This document shows, piece after piece, positions 30,410 to 37,560 of a DNA stretch of 49,172 nucleotides. The stretch is from a virus. The stretch's first letter is position 1. Every line of letters begins with the position of its first letter. The stretch is taken from positions 1-49,172 of IMG/VR virus record IMGVR_UViG_3300011969_000002; one strand, 5' to 3'. Both the position numbers and the translations under genes were made by a program. The notes under the pieces were generated by a model. That model made no database searches. It was not told where the DNA came from and was given only the letters and a program-made list of their open reading frames with translations.

Positions 30410-31438
30410 TCAGACTTCCTTCGGTATGGCTGAGAGACGCAGGACGCGGGCGCGGTACTGCGCGTAGAGCTCCGGGTACTCGGTCTTGACCCGGTCGAGG
30501 TCGAACACCGGTTTGGTCGACAGGGCGTCGGCCAGGTCGGGGTGGTCGGAGGCGAACCGTTTGAGCGAGAACGTGCCGTTCGCTTTGGCGGTGGCATAGA
30601 GGAGGCCGCCAGCGACCAGGGCTTCCCCAGATCCGAGGAGCTCACGCAGCTGGGCCTCGAGGAGGTCTTCGGCTTCTTGGGCTTCCTTGGTGGTGGCCTT
30701 CGCGGCTTTGATCGCGACATACAGGGGTGCGATGACCTCCGGGTCGCCGACGGTGAGGTCGGTCTCGACGGTCAGCCAGTGGGCTTTGATCGCAGGCAGT
30801 GCGGGCGCGTCGACTGGGGGAGCGGTGTTGCCCAGGACGTACTTGTCCCAGAACTCCTGCTCCATCTCGGTCAGCAGCGCGATGAACTTCTCGTCGCGTT
30901 CGACCCGGCGGATCTGGAAGTCATTCCCGTCGATCAGAGCCACGACGTGGGCGTGCGAGCGGCCCGTCACAGCGAGGCCGTGCTGGACCTGCACTTCGGC
31001 ATGGTCGGCGATCTGCTCGTTGTCCCAGTCGTCGGCCATCCGCCAGTTGGTGCACTTGGACTCGAAGATCCCGCCGTCGCCGACGTTGCCGTCCAACGAG
31101 ACCTGCATGAACGGGTGCGACTTGGAGCGCATCAGACCGGCGCGGTGCACGACCAGGCCGGTGTCCTCGACGAACGCCTGACGCAGCGACGGCTCGAGCA
31201 GGGTGCCCCAGCGCATCGCGGACGTCTGGTGCTTCTCGGGCAGCTGGCCGGTCTTGTCCAGCCACAGCTCGTAGCGGGACGAGAACCGGTTGACGCCGGC
31301 AATGGTCGACGCGTCGGACCCACCGATGCCTTTGCGGCGTTCGGCAAGCCAACGCTCACGGGGTGCATCGCAGGGCAACACCTGGATGGCGTTCGGGTTG
31401 GCCCAGGGGTTGGCCGGTGTGGCGGCTGGGGTGCTCAT
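30410..31438 (-). CDS. YqaJ/lambda-type exonuclease (RecE-like)
   Basis: 342 residues. GIGGSDASTIAGVNRF is the conserved YqaJ opening, MRWGTLLEPSLRQAF the next helix, DGNVGDGGIFESKCT carries the D and E-x-K metal site, and EVQVQHGLAVTG the downstream Gln motif. Digests one strand of dsDNA ends to give tails for RecT. The long C-terminal part (about 215-342) is partly helical (VAIKAAKATTKEAQEAEDLL). ATG overlaps the previous stop. Confidence 0.9.
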   Translation of the reverse strand: MSTPAATPANPWANPNAIQVLPCDAPRERWLAERRKGIGGSDASTIAGVNRFSSRYELWLDKTGQLPEKHQTSAMRWGTLLEPSLRQAFVEDTGLVVHRAGLMRSKSHPFMQVSLDGNVGDGGIFESKCTNWRMADDWDNEQIADHAEVQVQHGLAVTGRSHAHVVALIDGNDFQIRRVERDEKFIALLTEMEQEFWDKYVLGNTAPPVDAPALPAIKAHWLTVETDLTVGDPEVIAPLYVAIKAAKATTKEAQEAEDLLEAQLRELLGSGEALVAGGLLYATAKANGTFSLKRFASDHPDLADALSTKPVFDLDRVKTEYPELYAQYRARVLRLSAIPKEV

Positions 31439-31728
31439 GCCGATACCGGGAGGTTGTGGAGGATCTCGGTCCGGATGCAGTCCTCGATGTACTGGAGGCG
31501 GTCCGCGGCGTTGGTGGCCTTGGTCCAGGCAGTGTGGACGGCCACGGCTGCGCCGTCGAGGGTGGTGTGGCGGCCGAGGTTCATGCCGTCTTTGTCGGTG
31601 GCGGTGAAGCCGATGACGTAGTCGCCGAACACGGCGCCGATGAAGGCCCCGTCGAAGCGGAGGATGTAGCGACCTGCGACGACGCGGCGGATCTGAACGC
31701 CGGTGTCGGTCGTCGAGTGGAGGTGCAT
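31435..31728 (-). CDS. Early protein upstream of the exonuclease
   Basis: 97 residues from ATG 31726-31728 with AAAGG upstream (MHLHSTTDTGVQIRRVVAGR...). Strand-rich middle (YILRFDGAFIGAVFGDYVIG) and a helical end. No family recognised. Confidence 0.6.
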   Translation of the reverse strand: MHLHSTTDTGVQIRRVVAGRYILRFDGAFIGAVFGDYVIGFTATDKDGMNLGRHTTLDGAAVAVHTAWTKATNAADRLQYIEDCIRTEILHNLPVSA

Positions 31729-31811
31729 GTGGGAACCTTTCTGTGTGTTACGGGCCCCGGTCCGGCTGCTGTGTAGGCGGGCCGGGTCGGGGTCCGGTTT
31801 GGTGCTGGGGG
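31729..31811. terminator. GC-rich hairpin in an 83-base gap of the early operon
   Basis: GCCCCGGTCCGGC and GCCGGGTCGGGG pair with two G-U-compatible mismatches, just after the excisionase-like gene on the minus strand. It could attenuate transcription between the regulators and the recombination block. No U-run. Confidence 0.4.
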
Positions 31812-32000
31812 TTAAGCGGCTGCGCGGTCGGCGAGGTATGCGTCGATCGCGGCACGTGTGACGCGGCGGGTCCTGCGGATCTTGATCGCAGGTAGCTCGC
31901 CGGCCTTGACGAGCGCGTATGCCGTGGATCTGCCGACGCCCAGGAGCAGGCCGGCGGCGGCGATGGTCATGGTCAGTGGCTCTGGGGGTGAGGCGGTCAT
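31812..32000 (-). CDS. Excisionase-like HTH protein
   Basis: 62 residues. LTMTIAAAGLLLGVGRSTAY, then LVKAGELPAIKIRRTRRVTR, gives the helix-turn-helix/wing pattern of the MerR-like HTH_17 domain found in phage excisionases. It would bind attP and direct the integrase to excision. ATG overlaps the Cro-like stop; an operator-like site ends 21 bases upstream. Confidence 0.75.
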   Translation of the reverse strand: MTASPPEPLTMTIAAAGLLLGVGRSTAYALVKAGELPAIKIRRTRRVTRAAIDAYLADRAAA

Positions 32001-32329
32001 GCGGCTGTGGTCTCCTTGGTGCGGATATCTGCGTTACGTAGCGCACTTGCGACACGACGAAGCAGTGCCCGTGGGTCGATGTTCAGGACGATGGAGATGG
32101 CTAGGAGGGTTCTCTCCGAGGGTTGCCGGCGGCCGCTGACGATGTCGGACACCATCTGCTTGGACAGGTTGGCTTCGGAGGCGATGTCGACCTGGCGTTT
32201 GCCGGCCCGGATCATTGCCTGACGCAGGATCAGCGGGTCGACCTGGAACGCGACCCGGCCGAAGTCGGTGTGTACCCACAGGATCTGACGCGTCGACAGT
32301 TGGTGGCGCGTCGCGTTGAGGGTGGTCAC
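31997..32329 (-). CDS. Cro-like XRE-family repressor
   Basis: 110 residues from GTG 32327-32329 (GTGA overlap). The HTH lies at about 40-90: LRQAMIRAGKRQVDIASEAN, LSKQMVSDIVSGRRQPSERT. It is the third gene of the leftward early transcript, as Cro would be. The final codons overlap the operator-like sequence at 32021-32046. Confidence 0.75.
   Translation of the reverse strand: MTTLNATRHQLSTRQILWVHTDFGRVAFQVDPLILRQAMIRAGKRQVDIASEANLSKQMVSDIVSGRRQPSERTLLAISIVLNIDPRALLRRVASALRNADIRTKETTAA
32021..32046. promoter_or_regulatory. Operator-like 26-mer before the excisionase-like gene
   Basis: GCGGATATCTGCGTTACGTA then GCGCAC, in the 3' end of the Cro-like gene. Same orientation as the sites at 21293 and 32877. 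It ends 21 bases upstream of ATG 31998-32000 on the minus strand. Confidence 0.6.
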
Positions 32330-32496
32330 CGTTTGCCCTCGAGTGTCTTCTCGACGGCGGCTTTGAGTGCCTCGACGGTGTCGTGGGGCTTGTGGATGCA
32401 CTCGGTGACAGCGTCGATCAGAGCCAGGCGGGTTCGGCGTTCGCGTTCGGCGCGCTGGTTGGCGGCCTTCAGCTCTTCCTTGCCGTAGGTGCTCAT
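32326..32496 (-). CDS. Small early protein
   Basis: 56 residues (MSTYGKEELKAANQRAERER...), highly charged and helical, with a possible coiled coil in the first half. ATG 32494-32496 overlaps the preceding stop and the stop overlaps the Cro-like GTG. No family recognised. Confidence 0.55.
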   Translation of the reverse strand: MSTYGKEELKAANQRAERERRTRLALIDAVTECIHKPHDTVEALKAAVEKTLEGKR

Positions 32497-32804
32497 GCTG
32501 ACACCTCATGAGCAACCTCATCGGCGTAGAAGCCGTTGTGGTTCTTGGTGCTGCGGTGCCACTCGCGCACGATCTGGTCGGCGGGCAGGGTGGTAAGGCG
32601 GGCGTGCGGCAGGTGGATCTCGACGTGCTCACCACAGGTGCTGCAGATGCCGTGGTCGACTGTGGGGGGCTGGCCCAAGTAGTCGGGGTCGTCCTCGATG
32701 TGGATCGGGAGGCCAGCGTGCCACGGCGGGAGAGGGCAGGGCTTCCCGTCGATGAGAAGGCCGCACGAGGTCATGACGTTCGGGCCGGTGATCGGGGTGC
32801 TCAT
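32493..32804 (-). CDS. First gene of the leftward early operon
   Basis: 103 residues (MSTPITGPNVMTSCGLLIDG...). CGLLIDGKPCPLPPWHAGLP and HGICSTCGEHVEIH suggest a zinc site. ATG 32802-32804 has AAAGG upstream. The first gene left of the divergent control region, so likely the first one expressed when repression is lifted. Function unknown. Confidence 0.65.
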   Translation of the reverse strand: MSTPITGPNVMTSCGLLIDGKPCPLPPWHAGLPIHIEDDPDYLGQPPTVDHGICSTCGEHVEIHLPHARLTTLPADQIVREWHRSTKNHNGFYADEVAHEVSA

Positions 32805-32876
32805 ATCGGTCTACCTTTCAGTTGCGCCGGGAACGTGGTCTTGTTCCTTGGGCTTCGGCGCCATATCCGAACTGTA

Positions 32877-32902
32877 GCGGATAAATGCGTACCGTAGCGG
32901 AT
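32877..32902. promoter_or_regulatory. Operator-like 26-mer in the divergent control region
   Basis: GCGGATAAATGCGTACCGTA then GCGGAT, with a direct repeat GTAGCGG at 32874-32880 and 32894-32900 (20-bp period, so on one face of the helix). It lies 73 bases upstream of the 32804 gene and 160 bases upstream of the repressor gene, where a repressor would control both directions. The region is AT-rich beside it (ATTATTTACAAAG). Confidence 0.65.
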
Positions 32903-32940
32903 TATTTACAAAGTTTCTTTCAGGGTCCCGAAAATGGGGG

Positions 32941-33027
32941 TTGACCTGCGAAAACACACGCCTGTAAGACCCTCGTGCCTAACGTAAATCGGAGCAAACT
33001 GCGCTGCGTTGCGGACTTGTTCGCAAC
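32941..33027 (+). promoter_or_regulatory. Probable repressor promoter and inverted repeat
   Basis: TTGACC (32941-32946), 16 bases, TGTAAG (32963-32968) gives a fair -35/-10 pair pointing to the repressor gene. Downstream, GTTGCG (33008-33013) and CGCAAC (33022-33027) form an inverted repeat that could be an operator or mRNA hairpin. No convincing leftward promoter hexamers were found. Confidence 0.45.
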
Positions 33028-33062
33028 GAACCCGCCACGCGATGCACCCTTGAGTTGGCACT

Positions 33063-33527
33063 ATGGTCGTTATGACTGACATACCTCGCCCACCAGAGCA
33101 GCCCGCCTGGGCCAAGCTCCTCCAGGAGCAGCGCCTTCAGCGCGGGTACTCAGCGCGCAAAGCCGCACTGCTCGCCGGACTCTCCGACTCCTTCTGGGGG
33201 ATGGCCGAACGCGGCTACAAGCCAGTGCGAGGCAAACCTTCGCGGCCGATGCTGCCCAGCCGTCGGACCCTCATCCAGATGACCGAAGCGTTGCGGCTCT
33301 CACCCGCATCGACGAACGCAATCCTGACCGCGGCCGGCTACAAGGCCGTCCCTGCCATCGATGAGCAGCCTGACCCACGAGCCGAGGTCGACCTACGCGG
33401 TTTGAACCAGTCCGACATAGTCCTTTTGAATGCTATTTCACGGCATCTGCGTGACAACAGGCATTCTGGTAGTGCACACTCCGTTCATCCACGGCTTGCC
33501 TCAAACGGGGACGAGGTGGATCGATGA
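33063..33527 (+). CDS. XRE-family immunity repressor
   Basis: 154 residues; ATG 33063 or 33072, ribosome site weak. HTH at about 15-75: WAKLLQEQRLQRGYSARKAA, LLAGLSDSFWGMAERGYKP, RRTLIQMTEALRLSP. C-terminal part (EVDLRGLNQSDIVLLNAISR) is probably for dimerisation. It is divergent from the early operon and next to integrase, the usual place of the phage repressor. No LexA-like protease motif is visible. Confidence 0.75.
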   Translation: MVVMTDIPRPPEQPAWAKLLQEQRLQRGYSARKAALLAGLSDSFWGMAERGYKPVRGKPSRPMLPSRRTLIQMTEALRLSPASTNAILTAAGYKAVPAIDEQPDPRAEVDLRGLNQSDIVLLNAISRHLRDNRHSGSAHSVHPRLASNGDEVDR

Positions 33528-33548
33528 CCACGCAGGGGGCCACCTTCC

Positions 33549-33788
33549 ATGAATTCATCCGCAGCCCAAACCGCACCCGCTCTGACCGTGGTCGCAGGGA
33601 CGTCGGTGGGGCTCATACCGTGGGTGAGGCTACTTCAGGCTGCGGTGTTCTGCTCCAACGTCCACGATCTGGCCGATGCGCTCGAGGTCAGCAGGGACAC
33701 TGTCCTGGAGTCCATCGAGGCCCTGACACTGGTGGAGACCGACACGTTGGGCGAAGTGTTCCGGCTGCGCGAGCTCGCCTCAGCCTGA
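33549..33788 (+). CDS. Small winged-helix-like protein
   Basis: 79 residues (MNSSAAQTAPALTVVAGTSV...). LLQAAVFCSNVHDLADALEV and SRDTVLESIEALTLVETDTL look like a helix-turn-helix with wing. ATG 33549-33551 has AGGGGG 9 bases upstream. Chosen over an overlapping frame (33524-33841), whose translation is Arg/Gly-rich and not protein-like. May be a regulatory partner of the repressor or integrase. Confidence 0.65.
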   Translation: MNSSAAQTAPALTVVAGTSVGLIPWVRLLQAAVFCSNVHDLADALEVSRDTVLESIEALTLVETDTLGEVFRLRELASA

Positions 33789-33843
33789 TCGTCGCCGGGG
33801 TGGCTCTGGCCGTTCCGCTGACCATCAAGGCTGGAGGGTAGCG

Positions 33844-35085
33844 ATGGCTGCACGCAAGCAGCTGCGCCGCTCCAACGGTGAAGGGACCGTCTTCCAGCGC
33901 GCCTCCGACTCCCGGTGGATCGCCCGGGTCACCTACGTCGACGAAGCCACCGGCCGGCAACGCCACAAGGAACAGTCGGCCCGGACCGAAGGTGAGGCCC
34001 ACGACAAGCTCACCACGCTCAAGTCTGACCTGCGCTCGACCGGTGGCCTGCCGGAAGGGCGAACCCCGACGGTGGGGGAGTGGCTGACGCACTGGCTGGC
34101 CACGTCAGCGAAGAGCCGTACCAGCGAGAACACCTATGACGCGTACCGGTCGATCACTACTCACCACCTGATCCCGCTCCTGGGCAGGCGCAAGCTCGAC
34201 ACGTCCCTGCGGGCCCATCACGTCGAGTCCGCCTACGCGATCATGGCTGCCGGGCGGCCGTGCGGTCGCGCTGACTGCCCCCAGGCCGACGGCAAGCACT
34301 GCCCGAAGTGCCGGCCGCCGCTCGCGCCGAGCTCGGTCCTGAAGGCGCACCGGATCCTGTGCCGGGCACTGAGGGTCGCAGCCCGGGACTACGCCACCCT
34401 GGACCCGAATGTGGTCGACGCACCATCGGTGCGCAAGGCTCGCGGTGATTCCTACACCATGGTGGAGGTCACCAAGATCGTGGCCGAGCTGGCCACACGT
34501 CGCAACGGGGTGCGGTGGCTGATCGCCCTAGTGCTGGGCATGCGCCAAGGTGAGTGTCTGGGCCTGTGGTGGTCCGACATCGACCTGGTCACTGGGGTCG
34601 TCACGGTCCAGGCCAGGAACCATCGGCGCAAGGGTGGCGGGGTGGTCCGGCGCCCGGTCAAGAACGACGACTCGATCCGTGACATCGCCCTGCCGGACGA
34701 GCTCGTGGCCGCGCTGAAGGAACACCGCAAAGCACAGATCACCGAACGCCTCGCAGCCGGACCGAAGTGGGTCGACGACGGCGGGTGGGTGTTCACCAAC
34801 GAGCTCGGCCTTGGCATGCGACCGGAGGCGGACCTGAAGGACTGGTACGCCATGTGCGAGGCGGCCGGGGTGCGCCGGGGACGGCAGCACTCAGGGACCA
34901 GGCATACCGTGGCGACGCTGCTGCTCGAGGCGGAGATCAACCCGAGGATCGTCATGGAGCTCCTCGGCCACTCGCAGATCGCGGTCACGTTGAACACCTA
35001 CTCCCACGTCAAGGCCAACGTCGTCCGCTCGGCCGTCGACGGGCTCGCGGCGTCGGTGTTTGGGTCGGCCAAGGCCACGAAATGA
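33844..35085 (+). CDS. int: Tyrosine-type integrase
   Basis: 413 residues. Arm-binding N-terminus (RRSNGEGTVFQRASDSRWIA), SAM-like core-binding domain (about 76-190) and catalytic domain. Catalytic set: Arg234 (GMRQGE), Lys273 region, Arg353 and His354 (GTRHT), His376 (LLGHSQ) and Tyr386 (LNTYSH). A Cys4 insert (C140, C145, C153, C156) sits in the core-binding domain, as in some actinobacterial integrases. In box II the His is at R-4 (HSGTR) rather than the usual R-3. The gene points to attP, 120 bases downstream. Confidence 0.9.
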   Translation: MAARKQLRRSNGEGTVFQRASDSRWIARVTYVDEATGRQRHKEQSARTEGEAHDKLTTLKSDLRSTGGLPEGRTPTVGEWLTHWLATSAKSRTSENTYDAYRSITTHHLIPLLGRRKLDTSLRAHHVESAYAIMAAGRPCGRADCPQADGKHCPKCRPPLAPSSVLKAHRILCRALRVAARDYATLDPNVVDAPSVRKARGDSYTMVEVTKIVAELATRRNGVRWLIALVLGMRQGECLGLWWSDIDLVTGVVTVQARNHRRKGGGVVRRPVKNDDSIRDIALPDELVAALKEHRKAQITERLAAGPKWVDDGGWVFTNELGLGMRPEADLKDWYAMCEAAGVRRGRQHSGTRHTVATLLLEAEINPRIVMELLGHSQIAVTLNTYSHVKANVVRSAVDGLAASVFGSAKATK

Positions 35086-35204
35086 CACTAGTTTCTGCAC
35101 TATCGCGGGTACACGAGAGCGGACCTGTGCGCACCGTCACGGATTGTGTTTGTGCTCAATAACTGAATAACCGCAGGTCAGAGTCCGCTACGAAAGTCGT
35201 TTCG

Positions 35205-35254
35205 ATTCACTCGTAATGAATAGGTCATCGGTTCGATTCCGATAGGCGGCTCCA
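35205..35254 (+). other. attP: attP core: 3' half of tRNA-Thr(CGT)
   Basis: The sequence folds as the 3' part of a tRNA: anticodon stem ATTCA/TGAAT with loop CTCGTAA (anticodon CGT, 35212-35214), variable region AGGTC, T arm ATCGG-TTCGATT-CCGAT, acceptor strand AGGCGGC (35244-35250), T and CCA (35251-35254). There is no 5' acceptor strand or D arm, so it is not a full gene. Integration would restore the host tRNA-Thr. The exact crossover cannot be fixed from one sequence. Confidence 0.8.
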
Positions 35255-35262
35255 CGGAAAAG

Positions 35263-35298
35263 GCTCCTGACCAGCGGAAACGCCAATCAGGAGCTTTT
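35263..35298 (+). terminator. Rho-independent terminator beside attP
   Basis: GCTCCTGA (35263-35270) pairs with TCAGGAGC (35287-35294), followed by TTTTCTTG; the left arm is preceded by AAAA, so it may work in both directions. In a prophage it would end the reconstituted tRNA transcript ahead of the 35322 gene. Confidence 0.75.
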
Positions 35299-35321
35299 CT
35301 TGTTCACCATCGGAGGACCCA

Positions 35322-35699
35322 ATGCCACCAACGACACCACTAGTTGACGACGACAACCCCGAAGTGACTGTCGCCGACCTGGTCATAGCCGCCTTGGCAC
35401 GCAAGGACATGTCGATGCGAGACGCAGCTGAGCGCACCGGGGGCCGGGTGTCGCACTCGCAGATCGCGCGCATCTGCCGGGGCGAGACCACGACGATCCA
35501 ACCCCAGACCTTGCAGGCGTTGTCCGATGCGCTGCGTATCCCCATCAGGCGACTCAGGGAGGCCAACGGGTGGGCGCCGGCCACGGGCCGACCGTTCGTT
35601 CTGCCGGAGCGGGCCGACGAGCTGAGCGTGGCTGAGCGTCGGGTGATCGTGAACATGATCGGGGCACTCCTAGCCGCCCGCGACCGGCAACGCAAGTGA
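35322..35699 (+). CDS. XRE-family HTH protein next to attP
   Basis: 125 residues with GGAGGA 6 bases before the ATG. HTH: VADLVIAALARKDMSMRDAA, GRVSHSQIARICRGETTTIQ, LSDALRIPIRRLREANGW; after it the strand AERRVIVNMIGALLAARDR. Because attP lies between it and integrase, this gene sits at the far prophage end after integration. It may be a second repressor or superinfection factor, inferred from position. Confidence 0.75.
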   Translation: MPPTTPLVDDDNPEVTVADLVIAALARKDMSMRDAAERTGGRVSHSQIARICRGETTTIQPQTLQALSDALRIPIRRLREANGWAPATGRPFVLPERADELSVAERRVIVNMIGALLAARDRQRK

Positions 35700-35935
35700 T
35701 TCCCGGTCGACCTGCACACCAGGTCATCGAGTCCGCCGCGCAGGCAGACCGGGCGCGCAGCGAAGGTCTGGCCGATGAGCACCTGGTGACGTTGATGCTG
35801 GCCCGTCGCGCGCTGGCCGGTCAGGGTGCGATGCCGCCCCGGGCGGACCTGGTCGCCGCGGTTCTGGACCCGTCAGCGGGCGCCTACGACCAGGTCCTCG
35901 TGGCACGCATCAAAGCGCACCTACGGCGCCGCTAA
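35696..35935 (+). CDS. Small protein coupled to the XRE gene
   Basis: 79 residues from GTG 35696-35698 (GTGA overlap with the XRE stop). IESAAQADRARSEGLADEHL, then VTLMLARRALAGQGAMPPRA, helical. No family recognised. It ends facing the lysis genes; the two stop codons overlap by four bases. Confidence 0.6.
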   Translation: MIPGRPAHQVIESAAQADRARSEGLADEHLVTLMLARRALAGQGAMPPRADLVAAVLDPSAGAYDQVLVARIKAHLRRR

Positions 35936-36015
35936 AGATTCAGCAGGTGGCCGAACAGGAGCAGGGCCAACCCCGCGCCGAGCAGCTGGAGGCTGCGGGT
36001 CAGGATTGGGTCCAT
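35932..36015 (-). CDS. 27-residue membrane protein at the end of the lysis cassette
   Basis: MDPILTRSLQLLGAGLALLL then FGHLLNL: a single hydrophobic helix with two charged residues at the N-terminus. ATG 36013-36015 follows the preceding stop by one base. Might be a small holin partner or pinholin-like; weak ribosome site. Confidence 0.5.
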   Translation of the reverse strand: MDPILTRSLQLLGAGLALLLFGHLLNL

Positions 36016-36016
36016 G

Positions 36017-36136
36017 TCAGGGTCCGGGCCGTGGTGGGACGTGGACGCGGACGTGGACGCGGGGAGGGTGTGGCAGGCCGGCGACACAGTAGGGGCACCG
36101 GTGGTCGGGCGCGGGCTTGTGCGTCGGGGCGGGCAT
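36017..36136 (-). CDS. Small Cys-containing protein after holin
   Basis: 39 residues (MPAPTHKPAPDHRCPYCVAG...), with CPYC and several His/Pro. ATG 36134-36136 follows the holin stop by two bases. Similar short HRCPYC proteins occur near actinophage lysis genes; role unknown. Confidence 0.5.
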   Translation of the reverse strand: MPAPTHKPAPDHRCPYCVAGLPHPPRVHVRVHVPPRPGP

Positions 36137-36138
36137 GG

Positions 36139-36405
36139 CTACCCCTCGGTGACGGACGCGGGCTGCGTCGCCAAGAACGGCAGGAACCGGGCCAAGAACT
36201 TGTCCACGACAGGCAGGGCCATGACGCGGGTGACACCAGCTGCGACGGCGAGGCCGGTTGCGGCCCACCCTGTTGCGGCGGCGGCGTCCTGATGCACGGC
36301 AGCCTCATAGACCGGCGCGGCCACGGCAGCAGCAGCGACGATGCCCTGGAAGACGGTGCGGATGGTGGTGCGCCACGGGCGGACAACCTGGGTGGGTACG
36401 GTCAT
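36139..36405 (-). CDS. Holin
   Basis: 88 residues with two hydrophobic segments: TVFQGIVAAAAVAAPVYEAA and GWAATGLAVAAGVTRVMALP. Short charged ends. TAGGAG lies 7 bases before ATG 36403-36405. Size, two membrane helices and position right after endolysin fit a holin that opens the membrane for endolysin. Confidence 0.7.
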   Translation of the reverse strand: MTVPTQVVRPWRTTIRTVFQGIVAAAAVAAPVYEAAVHQDAAAATGWAATGLAVAAGVTRVMALPVVDKFLARFLPFLATQPASVTEG

Positions 36406-36414
36406 GACGGTCTC

Positions 36415-37365
36415 CTAAAACTTGTTGAGGTTGGCAGTGACAGCGTTGGCCCACGCGCGGGCCGTGATGGGACCCCAGTCGCCGTCCTGAGCGACACCCA
36501 TGGCCATCTGGAGCCGCTTGATGGTGGCGATCCTCGCGGCCTCGCTCTGGGTGCCCCAGATCCCGTCGACCTTCGTGTCGACCCAGCCTTGGAGGGCTCG
36601 GACGTTGCTCAGGTCGCGGCGGATGACAGCGTTCGCGGCGGTCTGGGTGCCGTTGCCCCACTTGCCGTCAGCGGTCACGTGGATGGCGCGCTGGATGGCG
36701 ATGGTCAGGGCGATGTTACGGGCAGGCTTGCGAGTCAGGACGGCCTTGATGACAGCGATGATGGGACGCACCCATCCGCCGCGGGACACAGTCACCGGGT
36801 CGACATGGACAGGCGTGTTCGTCCACATAGGGAACGGGTGCAGGACCACGTTCTCGTCCGTGCCCGACAGCGGGTGCGCGACGGTCGCATGGAGCCGCTG
36901 GTACAAGTGAGCGGAGGTGGAGACGCGGCCGGCGGACCACGCACACGCCTGCCACTTCCAGGGCGCGACGACCCCGTCAACGACACGGATGCCGCCGTAC
37001 ACGCCAACCGGGCGATGTGCTTTCGAGGTGACGCCTGCGAAGTACGGAGCGACAGCGGCAGGAGCGGCGTCGTAGTCCACCGCATAGAACAGGACGGCGG
37101 TGAGAGGGTAGCCGAGCGCTGTTGCCTGAGCCTCCGCGGCAACGACATCAGCAGCACCGGCAGCGAATCCCGCACCAGCTCGTGACGCGGTGGTCTCCCA
37201 CACGAGGCCGATGGACAGCCCTGCCGCGAGCAGGCCGGTGGCCTCAGCCTTGGACAGGTTCTTGGTGGAGTCGTGAGACAGGTAGCGCATGACGCCGGAG
37301 TAGCCTGCGGCCTTGATGGCAGCGGGGCTTGGCTTGGCCCATGCGTAGTCGAGCAGGAGGGTCAC
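36415..37365 (-). CDS. Endolysin: glycoside-hydrolase-like domain plus peptidoglycan-binding domains
   Basis: 316 residues, GTG start overlapping the previous stop. The N-terminal 200 residues (LLDYAWAKPSPAAIKAAGYS, VMRYLSHDSTKNLS, VLFYAVDYDAAPAAV, VGVYGG) match the DUF1906 / Rv2525c-like glycosidase fold. The C-terminal 110 residues have two peptidoglycan-binding type repeats: IQRAIHVTADGKWGNGTQT and LQMAMGVAQDGDWGPITARA. Would cut the cell wall at lysis. No signal peptide, so it depends on holin. Confidence 0.85.
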   Translation of the reverse strand: MTLLLDYAWAKPSPAAIKAAGYSGVMRYLSHDSTKNLSKAEATGLLAAGLSIGLVWETTASRAGAGFAAGAADVVAAEAQATALGYPLTAVLFYAVDYDAAPAAVAPYFAGVTSKAHRPVGVYGGIRVVDGVVAPWKWQACAWSAGRVSTSAHLYQRLHATVAHPLSGTDENVVLHPFPMWTNTPVHVDPVTVSRGGWVRPIIAVIKAVLTRKPARNIALTIAIQRAIHVTADGKWGNGTQTAANAVIRRDLSNVRALQGWVDTKVDGIWGTQSEAARIATIKRLQMAMGVAQDGDWGPITARAWANAVTANLNKF

Positions 37366-37550
37366 GGCAGCGTCTCGATGCGATCGAGCTCGACGTCGGG
37401 GTTGGCGCGTTGCGCGCCCTCGAGCGCACCCGCCCGGGTCGTGTAGCCCTCGCCTGCGCTGATGACCTCACCGTTGGCGGCGACCCTGTGCCAACGGAAC
37501 TCGCCAGCGGAGTCGACGCGGATCTCGATACGGTCGTTCTGTGCGGTCAT
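37362..37550 (-). CDS. DUF1508 (YegP-like) small protein
   Basis: 62 residues. GEFRWHRVAANGEVISAGEG and YTTRAGALEGAQRANPDVEL match the DUF1508 fold, a small alpha-beta unit. It overlaps the endolysin start. Role in lysis unknown. Confidence 0.75.
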   Translation of the reverse strand: MTAQNDRIEIRVDSAGEFRWHRVAANGEVISAGEGYTTRAGALEGAQRANPDVELDRIETLP

Positions 37551-37560
37551 GTCAGGCTCC

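Noticed and set aside
32906-33115. A 69-codon minus-strand frame across the divergent control region
   Set aside because: It covers the promoter/operator region and the start of the repressor gene, lacks a ribosome site and resembles no protein.
33524-33841. A 105-codon plus-strand frame starting in an ATGA overlap with the repressor stop
   Set aside because: Coupling looks right, but the translation is Arg/Gly-rich and overlaps the better 79-residue frame, which has a good ribosome site and an HTH-like pattern.
35160-35254. A complete tRNA gene
   Set aside because: Only the anticodon arm, T arm and 3' acceptor strand are present; no 5' acceptor strand or D arm precedes them, so it is an attP core.
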